The notes under the pieces are model-generated. The model made no database searches, was not told the DNA's origin, and worked only from the letters and a program-made list of their open reading frames with translations. The translations under genes were made by a program, and so were the position numbers. From Pomphorhynchus laevis (lineage: Eukaryota; Acanthocephala; Palaeacanthocephala; Echinorhynchida; Pomphorhynchidae): a DNA stretch of 64,000 nt. The stretch lies in contig WNNJ02000455.1 of the NCBI GenBank assembly GCA_012934845.2, positions 1 through 64,000 of the forward strand, written 5' to 3'. Numbering within the stretch: position 1 is the stretch's first letter; each line of letters opens with the position of its first letter. Positions 21,655-35,900 of this stretch are shown here, in pieces.

Positions 21655-23270
21655 CAGTAATCGATTCTAGGGAAAAGAAGAGACATACAAGAACGGAAGT
21701 CGATAAGGGGGCGGATACGGCGGATGTCACGGAGAATTAAGTTAGACGAGCGGACCTTGTCACGGACGAAGGGTTTAAGGGAAAGGTGATCATCGAAATG
21801 GAAGCCTAAGAAAGTGAGATTGTGGACTATAGGGATGATCGATGAGGCAAAAGATACAATGGGAGGAGATATGTTTGGTTTACGGGGAAGGATTTACATT
21901 ATTTTGGACTTTTCGGGGTTTAGAACGAGATGGAGATTGGAGAGACGTTTGTAGATAGAAGAAAGACAGTTGGAGGCAGAAATGCCGATATCGTGTATGC
22001 GATGTGCGGGTGCATGAGCATAGATTAGAATGTCATCGGCGTATTGCATGACGTTAAAGAAGTAAGGTTTGATAAATGGAGAGAGATCGCCAAGCAAAAG
22101 AGAGAAAAGCAGGGGATCTAGGACTGAACCTTGTGGGACCCCGCAAAAAATAGGGATGGGAGGGAGGATGATGAATTAGAACAGACGCGAAATGAACGGT
22201 CGGATAGATATGAGGCGAACCATGCTACGGAGGAGGAAGAAAAGCCGTAATCATAACGAAGGCGAGAAAGGAGGACGGAGTGGTCGACAATGTCGAATGC
22301 GGAGGAGAGGTCGAGGGAGATGAGAACACTATATAGAGTTTTGTCTCGAGAAATGAGTAAGTCGTGGTACACTTTTATGCACGCGATTTCTGTCGAGTGA
22401 TTAGAGCGGAAAGCGGGTTGGAAAGGAGGGTACAGATTGGATGAGGAGAGATAAGCGTTGATTTGTATTAAGATGAGGCGTTCTAAGAGCTTAGAAAGAG
22501 TAGGGAGTAGTGAAATGGGGCGATAGCTAGAAGGAAGGGAGGGGTCGAGCGATTGTTTCTTAAGGAGGGGACGAACGATTGCGGATTTCCAGTGTGAAGG
22601 GAAGATACGACTGCGGATGGACGAGTTAAACAAGGTTGTGAGAAATGGGGATATCGATGAGCATATAGATTTTAATATGTGGGTAGGCAGGGGATCGGCA
22701 GGTGAGGTTTTGTTGGGCAAGGACATGAGGACAGATGATACTTCTGTAGGTGAGACAGGGAGAAGATGAAAGAGTTCCGGAAGGATGAGAGTAGACTGGG
22801 CAGAGTGGGATAGGATGGAGACCGGGGTGTGAGAGAGCAGCGTGGATACTTTAGTCTGGAGAAATGACGAATAATCATTAGCATTGATGTTGTACGGCGT
22901 AGAGGAACGAGCCAGGATTGAGTTAAAAGTATACCAGAGAGTCTTAGAGTTGAACAAAGTGATGATTTTATGCTGCCAGAAGGAGTTGCATTTGGTACGC
23001 AGTAGGTTGAGATGAGACCGGCGAAGAGCAAGATAGGAATCACGGAAAGACGGAGTGATCGAGCGGAAATCGCGTCTGAGAGAGCGGTGATAGACTCGAA
23101 AAGCATGGCGGAGTCGACGCTTTGAGAGTAGGCATTGGATGTCAAACCATGGGGCACGGTGCAAGCGACGGTGTGGGTGAGACTTGAAGGGCAAGAGAAT
23201 ATCGAGAGTGGATGTGAGTTCAGAGTCGAAAAGAAAGGCGAGATCGTGAGGAGATGAATATGTAATTTAC
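21655..23270 (-). mobile_element. LINE family A (L2/CR1-like), longest copy
   Basis: A 358-codon frame (23194-22118) covers the RT-upstream linker ('HRAPWFDIQCLLSKRRLRHA'), RT fingers ('SSYRPISLLPTLSKLLERL') and motif A ('LISLDLSSAFDIVDHSVLL'). After a frame change near 22110 the next frame (22097-21894) carries 'MQYADDILIYAHAPAHRI' (YADD catalytic) and 'LVLNPEKSKIM'. The thumb follows to about 21655, where the copy stops at TAATCGATTCTAGGG. No endonuclease is present, so it is truncated at both ends. The long open frame suggests relatively recent insertion. It lies inside the gypsy-like fossil. Confidence 0.75.
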
Positions 23271-23274
23271 ATGA

Positions 23275-23827
23275 TGACGATTACAATAAGTAACCTTATT
23301 GTAATCGTGCCATGTAGTATTTTCCGATTTCTCAAAGCCACAAGTCAATTTAGATCAGGTTTAAGTGTGTTGAATGATATTTCGTAGTATAGTATTCGTA
23401 TTCGCGTAACACCGTATACCGATTTTCTATTGTTTATATTAAGGCCGAATTTGTCTAATGCTTTCATGAACTTTGAGATCGAAATCATGATCCGACGACC
23501 TCGTATAGGTCTAATATCGATATTATATCGTCGTCAGTTGTACATATTCAATTATCTTATAAACGTTGAAGCCAACGTCGTGCATCAATTGATCATCTAT
23601 TCTAGTTGATCAATGTCTTACCTGGCTGAAAGAACGTATGTAAAGTTACGTCCCCACAGCTTGAATTTTTTTATTGAAAGAACGCATATAAAGTTACGTG
23701 TCCATAACTTGAATTTATTTTATTGAAGGTACATTGAATCATTCGAATAGTGGATTCGATCGTTGTCCGATCATCTCATGTAGCTGCAAATGATTGTGAC
23801 TTTCATTCAGTGACATCGTGTTAAATA
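23275..23827. other. No gene recognised
   Basis: Interior of the bracketed gypsy-like fossil. It contains a local duplication ('ttgaaagaacgtatgtaaag' near 23625 and its near-copy near 23675). No domain can be read. Confidence 0.35.
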
Positions 23828-24140
23828 AATGTGGTTATATCTCGTTTAATAACAATCAGAATAAGCAATTAGGTATTTATTTAACACGATAGATCTGTAA
23901 CATATAAATAAAGGTTTCTAGAGAATACAAGAAATGTAAAAGAAAAGTTATTACAACATTATTCCCCACTTATTTTCTGTTTTCTTTTTTATATCTTATC
24001 GGACTGGTACTCTTATTGTCCTTTGTGATCATCGAAGCACTGGAGAATTCGCGAATGTCTCGAGACCTTTTATTTATGGGTTCCATGTTTCCCTAACTGG
24101 TTTATTTAAATTAACGCCAGCGTTGCTGTTGTTGTAGGTA
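23828..24140 (-). repeat. Long direct repeat, right copy (LTR-like)
   Basis: Partner of 20186-20505, in the same orientation and closely similar by eye. See that entry. Confidence 0.6.
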
Positions 24141-24344
24141 AAGTAATCATATTAGTAAACAAGTTATCACAGATCAAAATCATAATCCTTCTTGGAGTTT
24201 TCTTGATTCGTTCGATGTATCTCAATTTGTGTCTATTTCTGAATGCTTTTATAACATTCGTTGAATGCTTTCCAAAGATTAGAACGGTGATTGGATTGGT
24301 TTGTAGTAGCTCGATCTGAAAACTTTTTGTCCAATAGCTACTCA

Positions 24345-25365
24345 AGAGAAATATGTTTTACGGTGGAAACGGAATAGGCGGTTGTTTGCACTACAGTGTC
24401 CGAAAGGCTAAAAATCAATAGGTAATATAAATTTCAAATCATTGATTGAATTCCTTACAGTTCTTAAAGACCTTTTACAGTTTTTGAGAAAATGCCTTCA
24501 AAATGTTTGGATTGTCTATATTTACGAAGATGATCATTGTAGGATGTATCCTACAATCATTCCTTGAGAAATGATTGTTGAAAGCTGCTACCGACGAAAT
24601 TTACTAAACAAGATTCTTAATCGCTATAATTGTTGGATGAATAACCAAAAATGATTTGATTATGTAAAAATAATTCATAATTCGATTGTTAATTCAATTT
24701 GATAGTTTGGATTTATCATTGTTTTGCGTCACCTGTTTCATCAGCGAGTTGTTCTGTTGCCACTAATAATAATTAAATAATAATATCATGAAATAATAAT
24801 TATTTGATGATAATTTTTATCAAAGTGCTTTTTGAGTAAAAATAATAAAGAAACGAATAAAGTAACTATTTTTATTTGTTTCAAATGTCTCCTGCTTGAA
24901 ATTATGAAGCTGGATTCTTTAGATATCAAACTATTCAGTAAACTTTAGACCTTTCTTAACAATATGTAGTTTCATATAGCGAAAAATTAGATTTATTGGC
25001 TTCTTGAACATTTGTGATCAAGTTCATTAATGGTGAAATTGAATGGCAGCCTTTCATAAACGGAAAAAAACAATATATTTAGTTCATCAGTAATGCATGG
25101 TCTTAACGATAAATAATTGAACCGCTTCTGACGACAATGATTGCACTCACATTTAGCATCTAACATTTCTGAATTAATGAAAGTGCTCGATTTCATGGAG
25201 TTAAAATTTATTTTGATAGCTAGTCTCGATAATTGCACCAAAATGATCAATAGAATTTTATTATTGCACAATCAAAAATGCAAATAGTCTAGATACTACA
25301 AAACAAAAAATAGTTGTTCGCAGTGCAGATTGCAGTAGATACGATTTAAAAATCAACAAAACGCT
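24345..25365. other. 3' flank of the nucleotidase gene, no other gene
   Basis: AT-rich sequence downstream of the minus-strand gene's stop at 25366. A 92-codon open frame on the minus strand (25271-24993) shows no recognised motif and probably lies in the 3' untranslated region or beyond. Confidence 0.4.
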
Positions 25366-26821
25366 TTAGGCAACTTCCACAATTCTGCCTTCGACTTTTG
25401 GACTAAACCTTAGATACTCATTTTCTAATAATTTCATGTACTTGGAGAAAAGTGAGCTTTTCTTTATTTGATTACGTGTGGACTGGTCTGGAAGCGTAGC
25501 AACAATACTGCCTCGATGTCTTCTCGGTAGTGTGACAAGCTTGTTCAATGATAGCGTCGTGCTTATAGCGTGTGTTAATGTTTTCAACGAAATATGATTT
25601 TTAGATGTTAACATTAATACATTTTGCCTAAAACAAAGAAATTAAAGTAGAATCACAGGTAATTAACATATTAATATTTATAAATTAAGGTTATTTTAAT
25701 TAATAAATTTGTCAAAAAGAGAATTGAACGTTTCCAAAAAAGCAGACATGAATTTACACTCGCAAAAATAGTGTAAATAGTTCATGTTATAATTCAAAAT
25801 CAAGATGAATTTTATAAAAATAAAATCGATCAAGAAAATTGAACAGTTTTGTTAGATTTAGTACATTAAAGTAGTTTATCAAATATATATCAATTAGTTT
25901 ATAAAATATAATTTGCTCTCTTGTAAGTAAATATTTCATTTCAGTTTATTAAAGATTCAACAAACAGAATACCTTTAACTTTTTTTATTTGATTGATATA
26001 TTCATACTTATGGCAGACCAATGAACAAACAAAATAATTCGTTAACTGATAATCGGTTTGATTCCTTTCTGATATTTCGACATCTGCAAATTATTATTTT
26101 AGCTGAAATCATCTTATTTCGTAGTTTGAATTCATGAAATTTAAAAGAGATTTATGCAGTATATACCCATTCTTATTATTTAAAATCGAATCTTTGTTTC
26201 TTATTACATAATAAACTAAGAATAATTTTCTTTCTTAAATATTTTTCTTATTCATTAAATTAATAAGAAATAGGAGCCGAAACCTGATACCATAGCAGTT
26301 CCTCCTGATGACCTCTAATTCTTATTATGATACAACGTCTGCTATTTATTAGTCAATTCATAAAAATGACGTTTATTTCGAATTTCAATTTTTTATTTTA
26401 ACTTGATATAAGTTATATAAAATCTAAAAACAATTATTTATTTTATTATTTAATTATTAAATTTTGATTTAGCATTATGTTTTGTTTATTTTATAATTAT
26501 GTTAAATACGTAGACTCAGTTAGCTGATTTGATTCGTTGTTTTAACCATTATATCGTCTTCATCCCCAGCAACATCAGCCGACAAATCAACAACCAAACC
26601 AAACTCAAGAACAACTTTATGCATCCGAACTTGTACAAATGCAGACAGTGGGATTCCATAGCCGTGATACTAATCTTGATGCGCTTGTTACATGTATGGG
26701 GGACGCAAAAATGGCTGTAGAACATATTGAAGACTTTTGACTTTTATATTTTAATTTATTTCATCTTAATATCTTAGTACTTAATTAAATTACTTACTTA
26801 TACGTAGACTCAGTTAGCTGA

Positions 26822-26905
<84 letters not shown>

Positions 26906-29900
26906 ATTTATCCGATATGTTTTGACGACTTTCCTAAGCAACATTTAAAATATCAATTAACAGTTGTATAACTTGGAAAAGAAAAATCATATCCCCTTTT
27001 TATGTGGACTTTAAGAGGATTTTAAGTATATTTTAAATAACAGTATTTAAATGAATATTAATATCAAAATTAATATTAATAATATAAAACAATATTAAAA
27101 ATGTTTTATTAGCATTCTTCCGCGTTCAAACATTCGAATAATAATTAACTCTGTATTTATTGCCCGGTTCAAAGAACATCAAACATATTATAAGTGACAC
27201 ATTGCTATACTTACTCTAGGCGTTACTTAGGCGCTACTTACTCTATTTTTTAAATGAATACCACTATTCGGGATATTAACACTTTATTAACACTCTATTA
27301 TCTCGAACATTATGGTTTTTGCTCTTGTTGATCTACACTTAACTGCCTGTATATATGTTTTATAGTGGATCGTAGTAGTTTTGTTTAGAAATGCCATTAA
27401 GCAATGTTTATTTCTACCGACTTTTATAGATTTTGAACTTCGTGGCATTATCTAATGTGTATTTAAAATACACGTTTTTCGCATATTATTTATATTTCAT
27501 TAATACGAGGACGGCAAATGAAGAATAATCAAACTATCTAAATGGCACCCATTTCGTCGTTATTAAGACTCAAGTGTCGTACCTGGCATGCCTTACACTA
27601 CGGTGTCTAATCAGACTATTCAGTATCATTGGCGAAATAATCAGTTAAAATTAAATATATTTTTTGGTATATTCTTTATTTTTCATTGTGGTATAGTCAA
27701 ATGAAGTAGAAACGAACGATCCAAAATATTGCGAGATAAAGCCTATTTATTAATATAAATTTTTTAAAATCTTCGCTCGATTTATTTTAGCTTTTACATA
27801 ATAGAGAAGCTACCGAAATTATAATTTAATTATAATTACAGATTTAATTCCAAATTATGCAAATATTATAAAAAGTTGTTTTATATACGGATCATATGTC
27901 ATTAAATATATTTTACGACTTGATTGTGTAATTATTAATCTATAGTTATCAAAGTAGTTTGCGATTATTCGCTTATAAAGGTAACATATGATGATACATA
28001 TGATTTATTAATCCCCATTACGTCATTATAACAATGATGACGTAATGATGATCGAATATTTCAAGTAAATTAAAATTTTTCAAATAAATGTACCTTGATT
28101 TCGGCACAATCGGTAATGTGCTTCGAGTACCTGATTGTCTTTGATTTATGCCTTCAAAATAATTTACAACTGCGTTTTGTAAGCAAATACCACTCTCCTC
28201 GTCCATCTAAACACATGCCTGGATATTTGGTTTATAGAAACAATTACCCACCACAACTTCACAGTCTTTGAACATGTCAAATCCGTCACCTCCGTTGTAC
28301 ATGTAAATTTTAATTCCCACTGTATATTCCTAAAAAAGCATAAAAACATTAAATGAAAAAATTACGTTATTAGAAATTTAGTCTCTACTATCAATGTGCT
28401 GTCTCTACTATCCAGTTTCACTATAAAAATTAATAAATCGTATTTAAAATAAATCATATGAAGTTTAAATAATATGAAGCAATGCTAAAAATTTTAATTC
28501 TTGATTTTGTAAATTAATAAACAGAAAATAAACCTTCAAATGTAAGTATTTTATCCTTATCTCTTACTATTGCAAATGACATTTGTGCAGTAAACCATAA
28601 GTATAATCATCATAAATTAATTATTAAACTAATTTCAAGTTAAAACTTTAGATTTAAAGGTCTAGTCATTACTATTAATTGGAACCAACTTGATATTTAG
28701 GAAATCGTCAGAAAATCAATAATGATATATTATTACAAAAATGCTTTTTGGGTTGCACCGAATGGTTGTAGGTATCCGTAAAACTATTTTAAGCCAAGGC
28801 ATGGCACTTAACCTATTGGCATGTTTATAAACAGGAATTGTAATTTACAACTTTCATTTTTTCTTGAAATTTGCCATTAATCATATGTTTTCTTATGTTT
28901 TATATATGACAACATAATACTAAATCGGTGATCATATTTTCAAATATTTTATTGAAGTCACATTCTAAAGTCAAATTCAATTCATTTCAATTTTGCAAAT
29001 GATGGAAAATTGTATGGAAAAACAAAGTCTAAAGGTTTATAATAAAATGTCAATAGAACAAATTAGGTTACCTAACAAACTACATACTTTGAAGAATACA
29101 CAAATAAAAAATTATGTTAATTTAAAAAAGAATAATAACTTACTATTTTTACAAGCCGATAAATAGTATGTTAAATTTACTATTTATTCTGTTTTTAAAT
29201 TAGAAAATTAATAAATTAATATAAATTCTCTATACATTTTATAAATTCTCTGTTTACTTAAGCATACAATTTTAATGTAAAATTTGGAAACAAATGATGA
29301 TAGTTGTTTAAATTTCAATAATATTTTTAACAAAAATAAAAGTGTTAAAACGATCATTGATCTTAAAGCTCAATACAATTAAATATAATTAATCTAGAAA
29401 GTCTAGTAAATTAGATTTTCTAGATTTTAATTTTTAAACGTATTTTTAACTTCACAATTTTTACCTCATCTAATATAATATCTAGTCCATTGAGTTTCAC
29501 ACTTTCCGTGATTATTCGATTTCCTGGTGGTTTAGACGAACAGAAAGAAAATTCAATACCAGATACCTGAAGAAATCGCCCTTCTTTTTGAGGCCATGAT
29601 GATACAGAATTTTCCAATGCATCCATTATCTGTTGGCCTATCAAGTAGAAGTGTAAAGTAGACTATTTATTAAATATTAATATTAATAAATATTTATTAA
29701 AGATAATCATAATATGCATTTTAATCACAATGTGTTTAGATATAGTTTCGAAGTTTCTTAAATGTCTTAATTTGTTATATCAAATTTTAAATTATCTGGC
29801 TAAAAATTGATTATTAATTATTGCTGAAACAATATTTTTAAAGGGAACTTTCGCCCCCTATTCGTCTACACTACATGGAAGTGGGCAAAATTCATAACAA

Positions 29901-32900
29901 TAATGTATTTTCTCTGATGCAATTTGATTATCTTGAGTAATTTATTGATTTACAACAGACTATATTATTTACTATCCATAAAATTGTTTTACCTAAGAGT
30001 TGAAATATATTTTTAATAATATTTTGAGAATTTAAATTACAGACTTTTGTTTTATTTTTAAAATAACAATTTTTTACTATAATCTGTTTTTATTTTACAT
30101 TTTCTGTTTGATTTTATTTTAATAGTAACCTAGTTTAAGATGTGTATCTATTAAATTATTTAAATGATTTTGAAGGAAGCCAATATCATTACATATTGTT
30201 GCAATTCTTAAAATTTCATTATTTAATGTATTATATTTTATATTATATGGTATGCATGAATGCTCATGCAAAAATATGTTTCTTGTAAATTTAAATATGT
30301 CATCTTTACGATATAAATTAAAAGTAGTTTTAATTGATGCTAATTTAATGTTCATACCTAGATATACACCTCCTTTATCATCAATATTGGTTTTGTTAAG
30401 AATAAGGCTTTCTGGATAAAAAACTACTATAACTTTCAATATGCAAGAATAAATAATAATTGCTATATAATAAATATAGTTAAAAAAATATAATATAAAA
30501 TATAAAAATATAATAAATATAGTCAATTCATTTTTATGAATTGACTAATAAATGCAGACGTTGTATCAGAATAAGGATTATAGGTCATCAGGAGGAACTG
30601 CTATCCTGTCAGGTTTAGGCCCCTATTCCTCGATCCAACATAGCAGCGGGGTCAAATACGCTCTAATGACGTTTTTCTCTGATGACATTTGATTATCAAG
30701 CATCTTATTAAAATACAAAGTATCTTATTTGTTATCCATAACAATTTTCCGCTAATGATTTTAAATTTGAATCAGCTTTTATTATTTTAAGGTGTTTTTA
30801 AATTTTTATAATTTATTTATACAAAATAAAAATTTCTCACAATTTCGAAACCTGATAACTTTCTCACGAGTGGAAATGTTTAATACTTTAAGCGACAACC
30901 ACTTTGCCCCAAAATATAAAAAAAATAATTTTATTGAATTTTTGACAAAACACTTTTGTCATCTCCAAACTATAATAATAAAATAGACGTAAACAACATA
31001 GCAAACAATAATTTAAAATATATTCAAAGTTTTTATTATCCGCTCATCCTTTCTGTTGATTGTTGGTTTGATGTCGTTTTATCATAATTGCCTCAACTAT
31101 TTTAGGACTTTCCTTTTCTCTATTCATTTTTAAAACTTTTGTTGCCGACTTAATTTCTACTTTTGTTGGTATGTGGTGTGCTTTTATACAATGCGCTTTA
31201 ATTGCACAAGAGTTATTGTGTTGTGAATTTCGCCATGACCGGTCCAAAGCCCGTGTTGAGGAAGGAGGAGGGTTTGCGATATACTTCGTGACAAGTCAGC
31301 CGTAAAACAAAACCATCGCATCAGCATTATGAAATGCTGTCTCAAACCCATCGCCTGGACAGTGAAAAGAAAACATCCGATATGAAGACCAAAGATGCTA
31401 GATAATTGGTAAATAATTGCGTCCTCGATAGAACCAAATGGAGACAATTTTTAAAAGCAGCGGACTCCGTTCCTACACGGAAAAACACTAAAGAAAAAGA
31501 AGAAAAGTAATGGTCTTGTGACATTCTTTGAAGATGACAAGACTGTTTTGTCGAAAATTCAATAAAATCAATCTTTTATATTTTGGGGCAAAGTGTCTGT
31601 CGCTTAAATCGTGAGTTAGTTATCATGTTTCGAAATTGTATGAAGCTCTTATGCAGACTTATCAAGATTACAAGTAAATATCAAGAAGATTTTGTAAGCG
31701 CATTGTATTAATTACATGCTAAAACATAATATCTAAATGTAATATTTTATATTTAAATTCTTATTTAATTTCATAAAAATTTAAATAATAAAATATTACT
31801 CCAGATTAAGAAAAACATGTGCTGTTTACTAAACAGTTGATTTTATAAACTTTTTGTGTGAATATTTAAAGAAAATTTTCAAACATGTTTCCAATGTTTA
31901 TGGTAAGTAAGTTTAGAATTAAAATCGTTCTAGTTTGGTTGATACAAACTTTAAATATCAAAATGTATTTATTTCATGAGCAAAAATAATTTAAATAAAC
32001 GCTCATTTACTACGCACCTGAACATTTTATAAGCACTACCTTATTATCCATGGGTAGAATTTCGTTAAGAGTTCTCATTTTAAATACACCAGCTTTGTGG
32101 ATTCTATCTGATCGAAATGATCCAGAGTTCAGCAATAAGCAATCTGCGTTGATCTCCATCATTGCACAGTCACATATGAAATTACCAAAAATAGATAAGA
32201 AATTTTAATTATAATTATTTAATTGGCGTCGTTAACTTTGTATTAATTCATTAATATTATTGACCTTCATAAAAGATCAATTGACGATAAAAATCAACGT
32301 TTATTAAGACATTTTACTTGGAAGTCTCTGCGTTATGATTCATTTATTAACCTAGTTTAAAAACGACGTCTGCAATTTAGTTTCTCTTAGATTGAATGCT
32401 GGTATTTTCATCAAGGGACTGATCATACTTTTTGAAAACATAAAAGAAAAGTAAGTACAAGCAAACGAACTTATGCTAACTTTCATGACTTATTAATGAT
32501 GTTACTGATGCATGTATAAAAGTTGGGATGGACTTTATTGGCAAAACTAAAAGTTGTTATTCTGACTTGCAAATTATTGAAAGAATTTATTATTTACAAA
32601 TTATCACTATAACACAATTTTAAGCAAAACATTTGTTCACATTTTTAATTTCTAAACAGAAAAATGAAAAGAAACTGCTGTTCGGAACTAGCTGTTGTCT
32701 ATTGGATAACCCTAAAGCTTGCTTTGGAGTTTTTTCGAAATTAACACAAATGTTGAATATCCGTTCCTTTGTAAAATAGTGACAGGGTAAGAATATGATA
32801 TAAATTTGCACCATTCACTGTATATGGATGTTCAAAATATTCAATTAATCTTAAACTTTAGTATTCCTACATTTTTCGACAATGGAAAAATAAAATCTTC

Positions 32901-35900
32901 ATCTTAGTTTATTTACAAACTAAAATTAAGATAAAAAATCTATCCATCTGCATATACCTAAATTCGATTCTTGCGTGCGTATAATTTCGAATCTTCCGTC
33001 TAACTCAACTTCCATATTTCCCAGGTTGCGTTCCATTGCTGATTCCATTGAACCTTAATAAATACTATGATGTACTGTTAGAATTGATATCGTATACATT
33101 TGAAACTATCAACAAGCTCTTTGCATTTTACGTTTTCTGGTATATCTCTTGTAATACGAATATGGTCAATGTTAAAACGTAGTGTGCCATCAGTCATGTC
33201 CACTTGTATTAAACTTAGATCCCGAAAGTCTGTACCGCTTTTTATTAGTATTCGTCCATCAACGTCCTATATAAAAATGCGAATATTTGTTAACGGGTAG
33301 TATTAAGACAAACAGGAATCGTATTGCTTTTCAAAGTCTAAATTTTATTTGTCGCAACACTTAATTATAACTAATTTTTCAATGCTTCGTAAGGATTTGA
33401 GGGTTTCTTGGATAACAAGATTTTTTATAATTTAAAAGAGAGTAAACAAAAGTAAGAAAATGCATGTAGTGTTCAGTACACGATCACAAAGAAAATCATA
33501 CTGTTTAGTTTTCGTGGTTAAACGGGAACTTTGTCCAAAAACGAAGGCTATATTTTTTATTTAAAGGGTTTTATGCTATGGAGAAGGATATATTTCTTTA
33601 ATTAAGAATATTATCACAGTTTCCATGCAGTTTATAAATACAAAAAAAATCTTACATATTAAAATAAATAAATTATGCAACAATTGTAATAAAGAAATAT
33701 AAATAATAAAGAATAATAAATAATAAATAATATTATAGAATTTAAATAAAAAAAGAAATTACAAAGAAATTATAGATATAAATAAATATAAAAATATACA
33801 TTTGCTATCGAATAAGAATAAATTAGGTCATCACCAATAACCGATTTTCTGTCAGAAAATTGGTTGCCTGGATTAGCTTTTTCCTATGTGTTTGCAAGAA
33901 GTTGGATGCGCTTGGTCTTAGCGCACCTAGCGTTTCCACTCTATTGGAATGAACGAGTATTAGTGTTCATCAAGGCATTCATATTTGGGAATATTGTCTC
34001 CGGCAGTCTTTATGAGCTTTTTCCCAAGTGTTTCCAAAGAGCTGGATGCGCTTGGTCTTAGCGCACCTAGCGTTTCCACTGCTATTGGAATGAACGCGTA
34101 TTGTTGCTCATCGAGGCCTTCATATTTGACAATCTTTTTCTCCTCGGAAACCATAGCAACTGACCCGGCGGTAGTGACAGCGTGTGTTTGATAACTGGTT
34201 ACAAGTGTGTTGGGGCAGGCAAAGTCCCACACACGCATACGACCAGCATCTCAGGGAAACAGAGTGGCACCATCATGAAGTTTACCGTCACTTCTCAGCA
34301 GTCCCGCGGGTTCTAGTCTTGATAGATAAACTACATCTTCTAGGGGTATCCGGATAAGGTTGTTGAATGCAAAGTGTCGGAGTTGCCGGGCCTTAAAGCG
34401 TTGTCAATCTAGAGCGTGTGTGTTTCCATTCGCTACGGGCTGTCCATTAACACATGTAAAAGCTTGTTGACCGTGAACACCCAGTCTCAAAAAAACCGTC
34501 AACGTCTATGTCTCGTAGCCAAGTCGAGTTCCCATCGATGAGATTGGGATGAACTCCAAGAATGCTTCCGAATGATTGGTCGCTATTCCAATCACGTGTA
34601 CTTGAGACTGTGGGGGCCGTGGTCTTGCTAATAGCTGCTGATTACAAACTTTATTTTTGTCAAAATATAGCAATCAACACTAGCGACATTTTTCTACCAA
34701 CAATTTTCACCGCTATTTATTAAACCACTGCGTTATGAGTATAGATTAATTATATTTGTGTCAGGTTTTCGGGAGACGATATCAAATATATATCGTTAAA
34801 TAACACTTTAATTAAAACTAATTTGAATGACGATATTAAATGAATACCGTAAATGAATATAATTAATATATTTTAAATAATAACATAAATAATATATTTA
34901 TATTATTAATATAATATAAATTAATATTAATGAATATTAAATTTCACCACCATTTGACAATGGTGGTAAAACTTTAATCGAACTAATCGTGTCATTAGTT
35001 CGATTAGTGAAATCTAACAATTATATACACCAACGGTATATACAGCGGCATGACAGAGATTTTATAGTGATTTTTAAGGATATCTAGTCTGTATATTTTC
35101 ATTGAGCCAGAAAGAATGAATATTTTGTATTAGAGTTTGTTCAATTGAGTAAAATAATATAAATAAATAATATAAATAAATATTTATTTATATTTTTAAT
35201 ACATATTGTTGTATAGAATATTATATTTATAAGATATTTTATTTTTAATCTTACAAAACGTAAATAAGTATAAGTTCTTTATTATTAAAAGCTAAATGTG
35301 CATTTTCTATTAAATAGTTAACTATTGATATCAAACTTACATCCTCCAAGTAATACACATGATCGTGACCACCCAAAATAATATCAATTGATTTGACGGA
35401 ATTAAATAGTAGTTGATCATTTGACAATCGCATATGGGTTACCGCTATTATTATTTCAGCTCCCTAAATAATTATAAAATATCAAATTTTTAATGTAGAA
35501 CATTAAATAATAACAAAATGAAAGGCTATTTTTTTCTTAAATATGTTCTTATCTAAGAACTACTAAAACTGCTGAAAAATATTTAAGAAAAATATCGAAA
35601 ATTTACACATAAGCTAACTATTTCAATCACTATGGTATTTAAGCTAGCCGGGGACTTGTCTTCTTCCCCAAGGAACGTTCTTCGGAACCAAATACCACGA
35701 TTGTTTACACGTTTGTGTACGATTACTATCAACTGTGCTGTTTAACTGATCTCTTAAATGTGTTGCAGACTGCGGGTTATCATTCGTATGTTGTCATTTT
35801 AGTATTTTCCAGCAAGATCTTATCGTTCGTCAAATATTGTAGAATGCTGAGTGGTCACGATCTTGTATATTACTTTGAGGATGAGTGTTTGATATGAATA

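Noticed and set aside
24993-25271. 92-codon open frame downstream of the nucleotidase gene
   Set aside because: It follows the stop codon on the same strand and shows no motif; more likely untranslated sequence.
26041-26110. Another hammerhead-like core on the minus strand (GATGTCGAAATATCAG)
   Set aside because: Only the GAAA side is recognisable; the GATGA side and its stem cannot be aligned convincingly.
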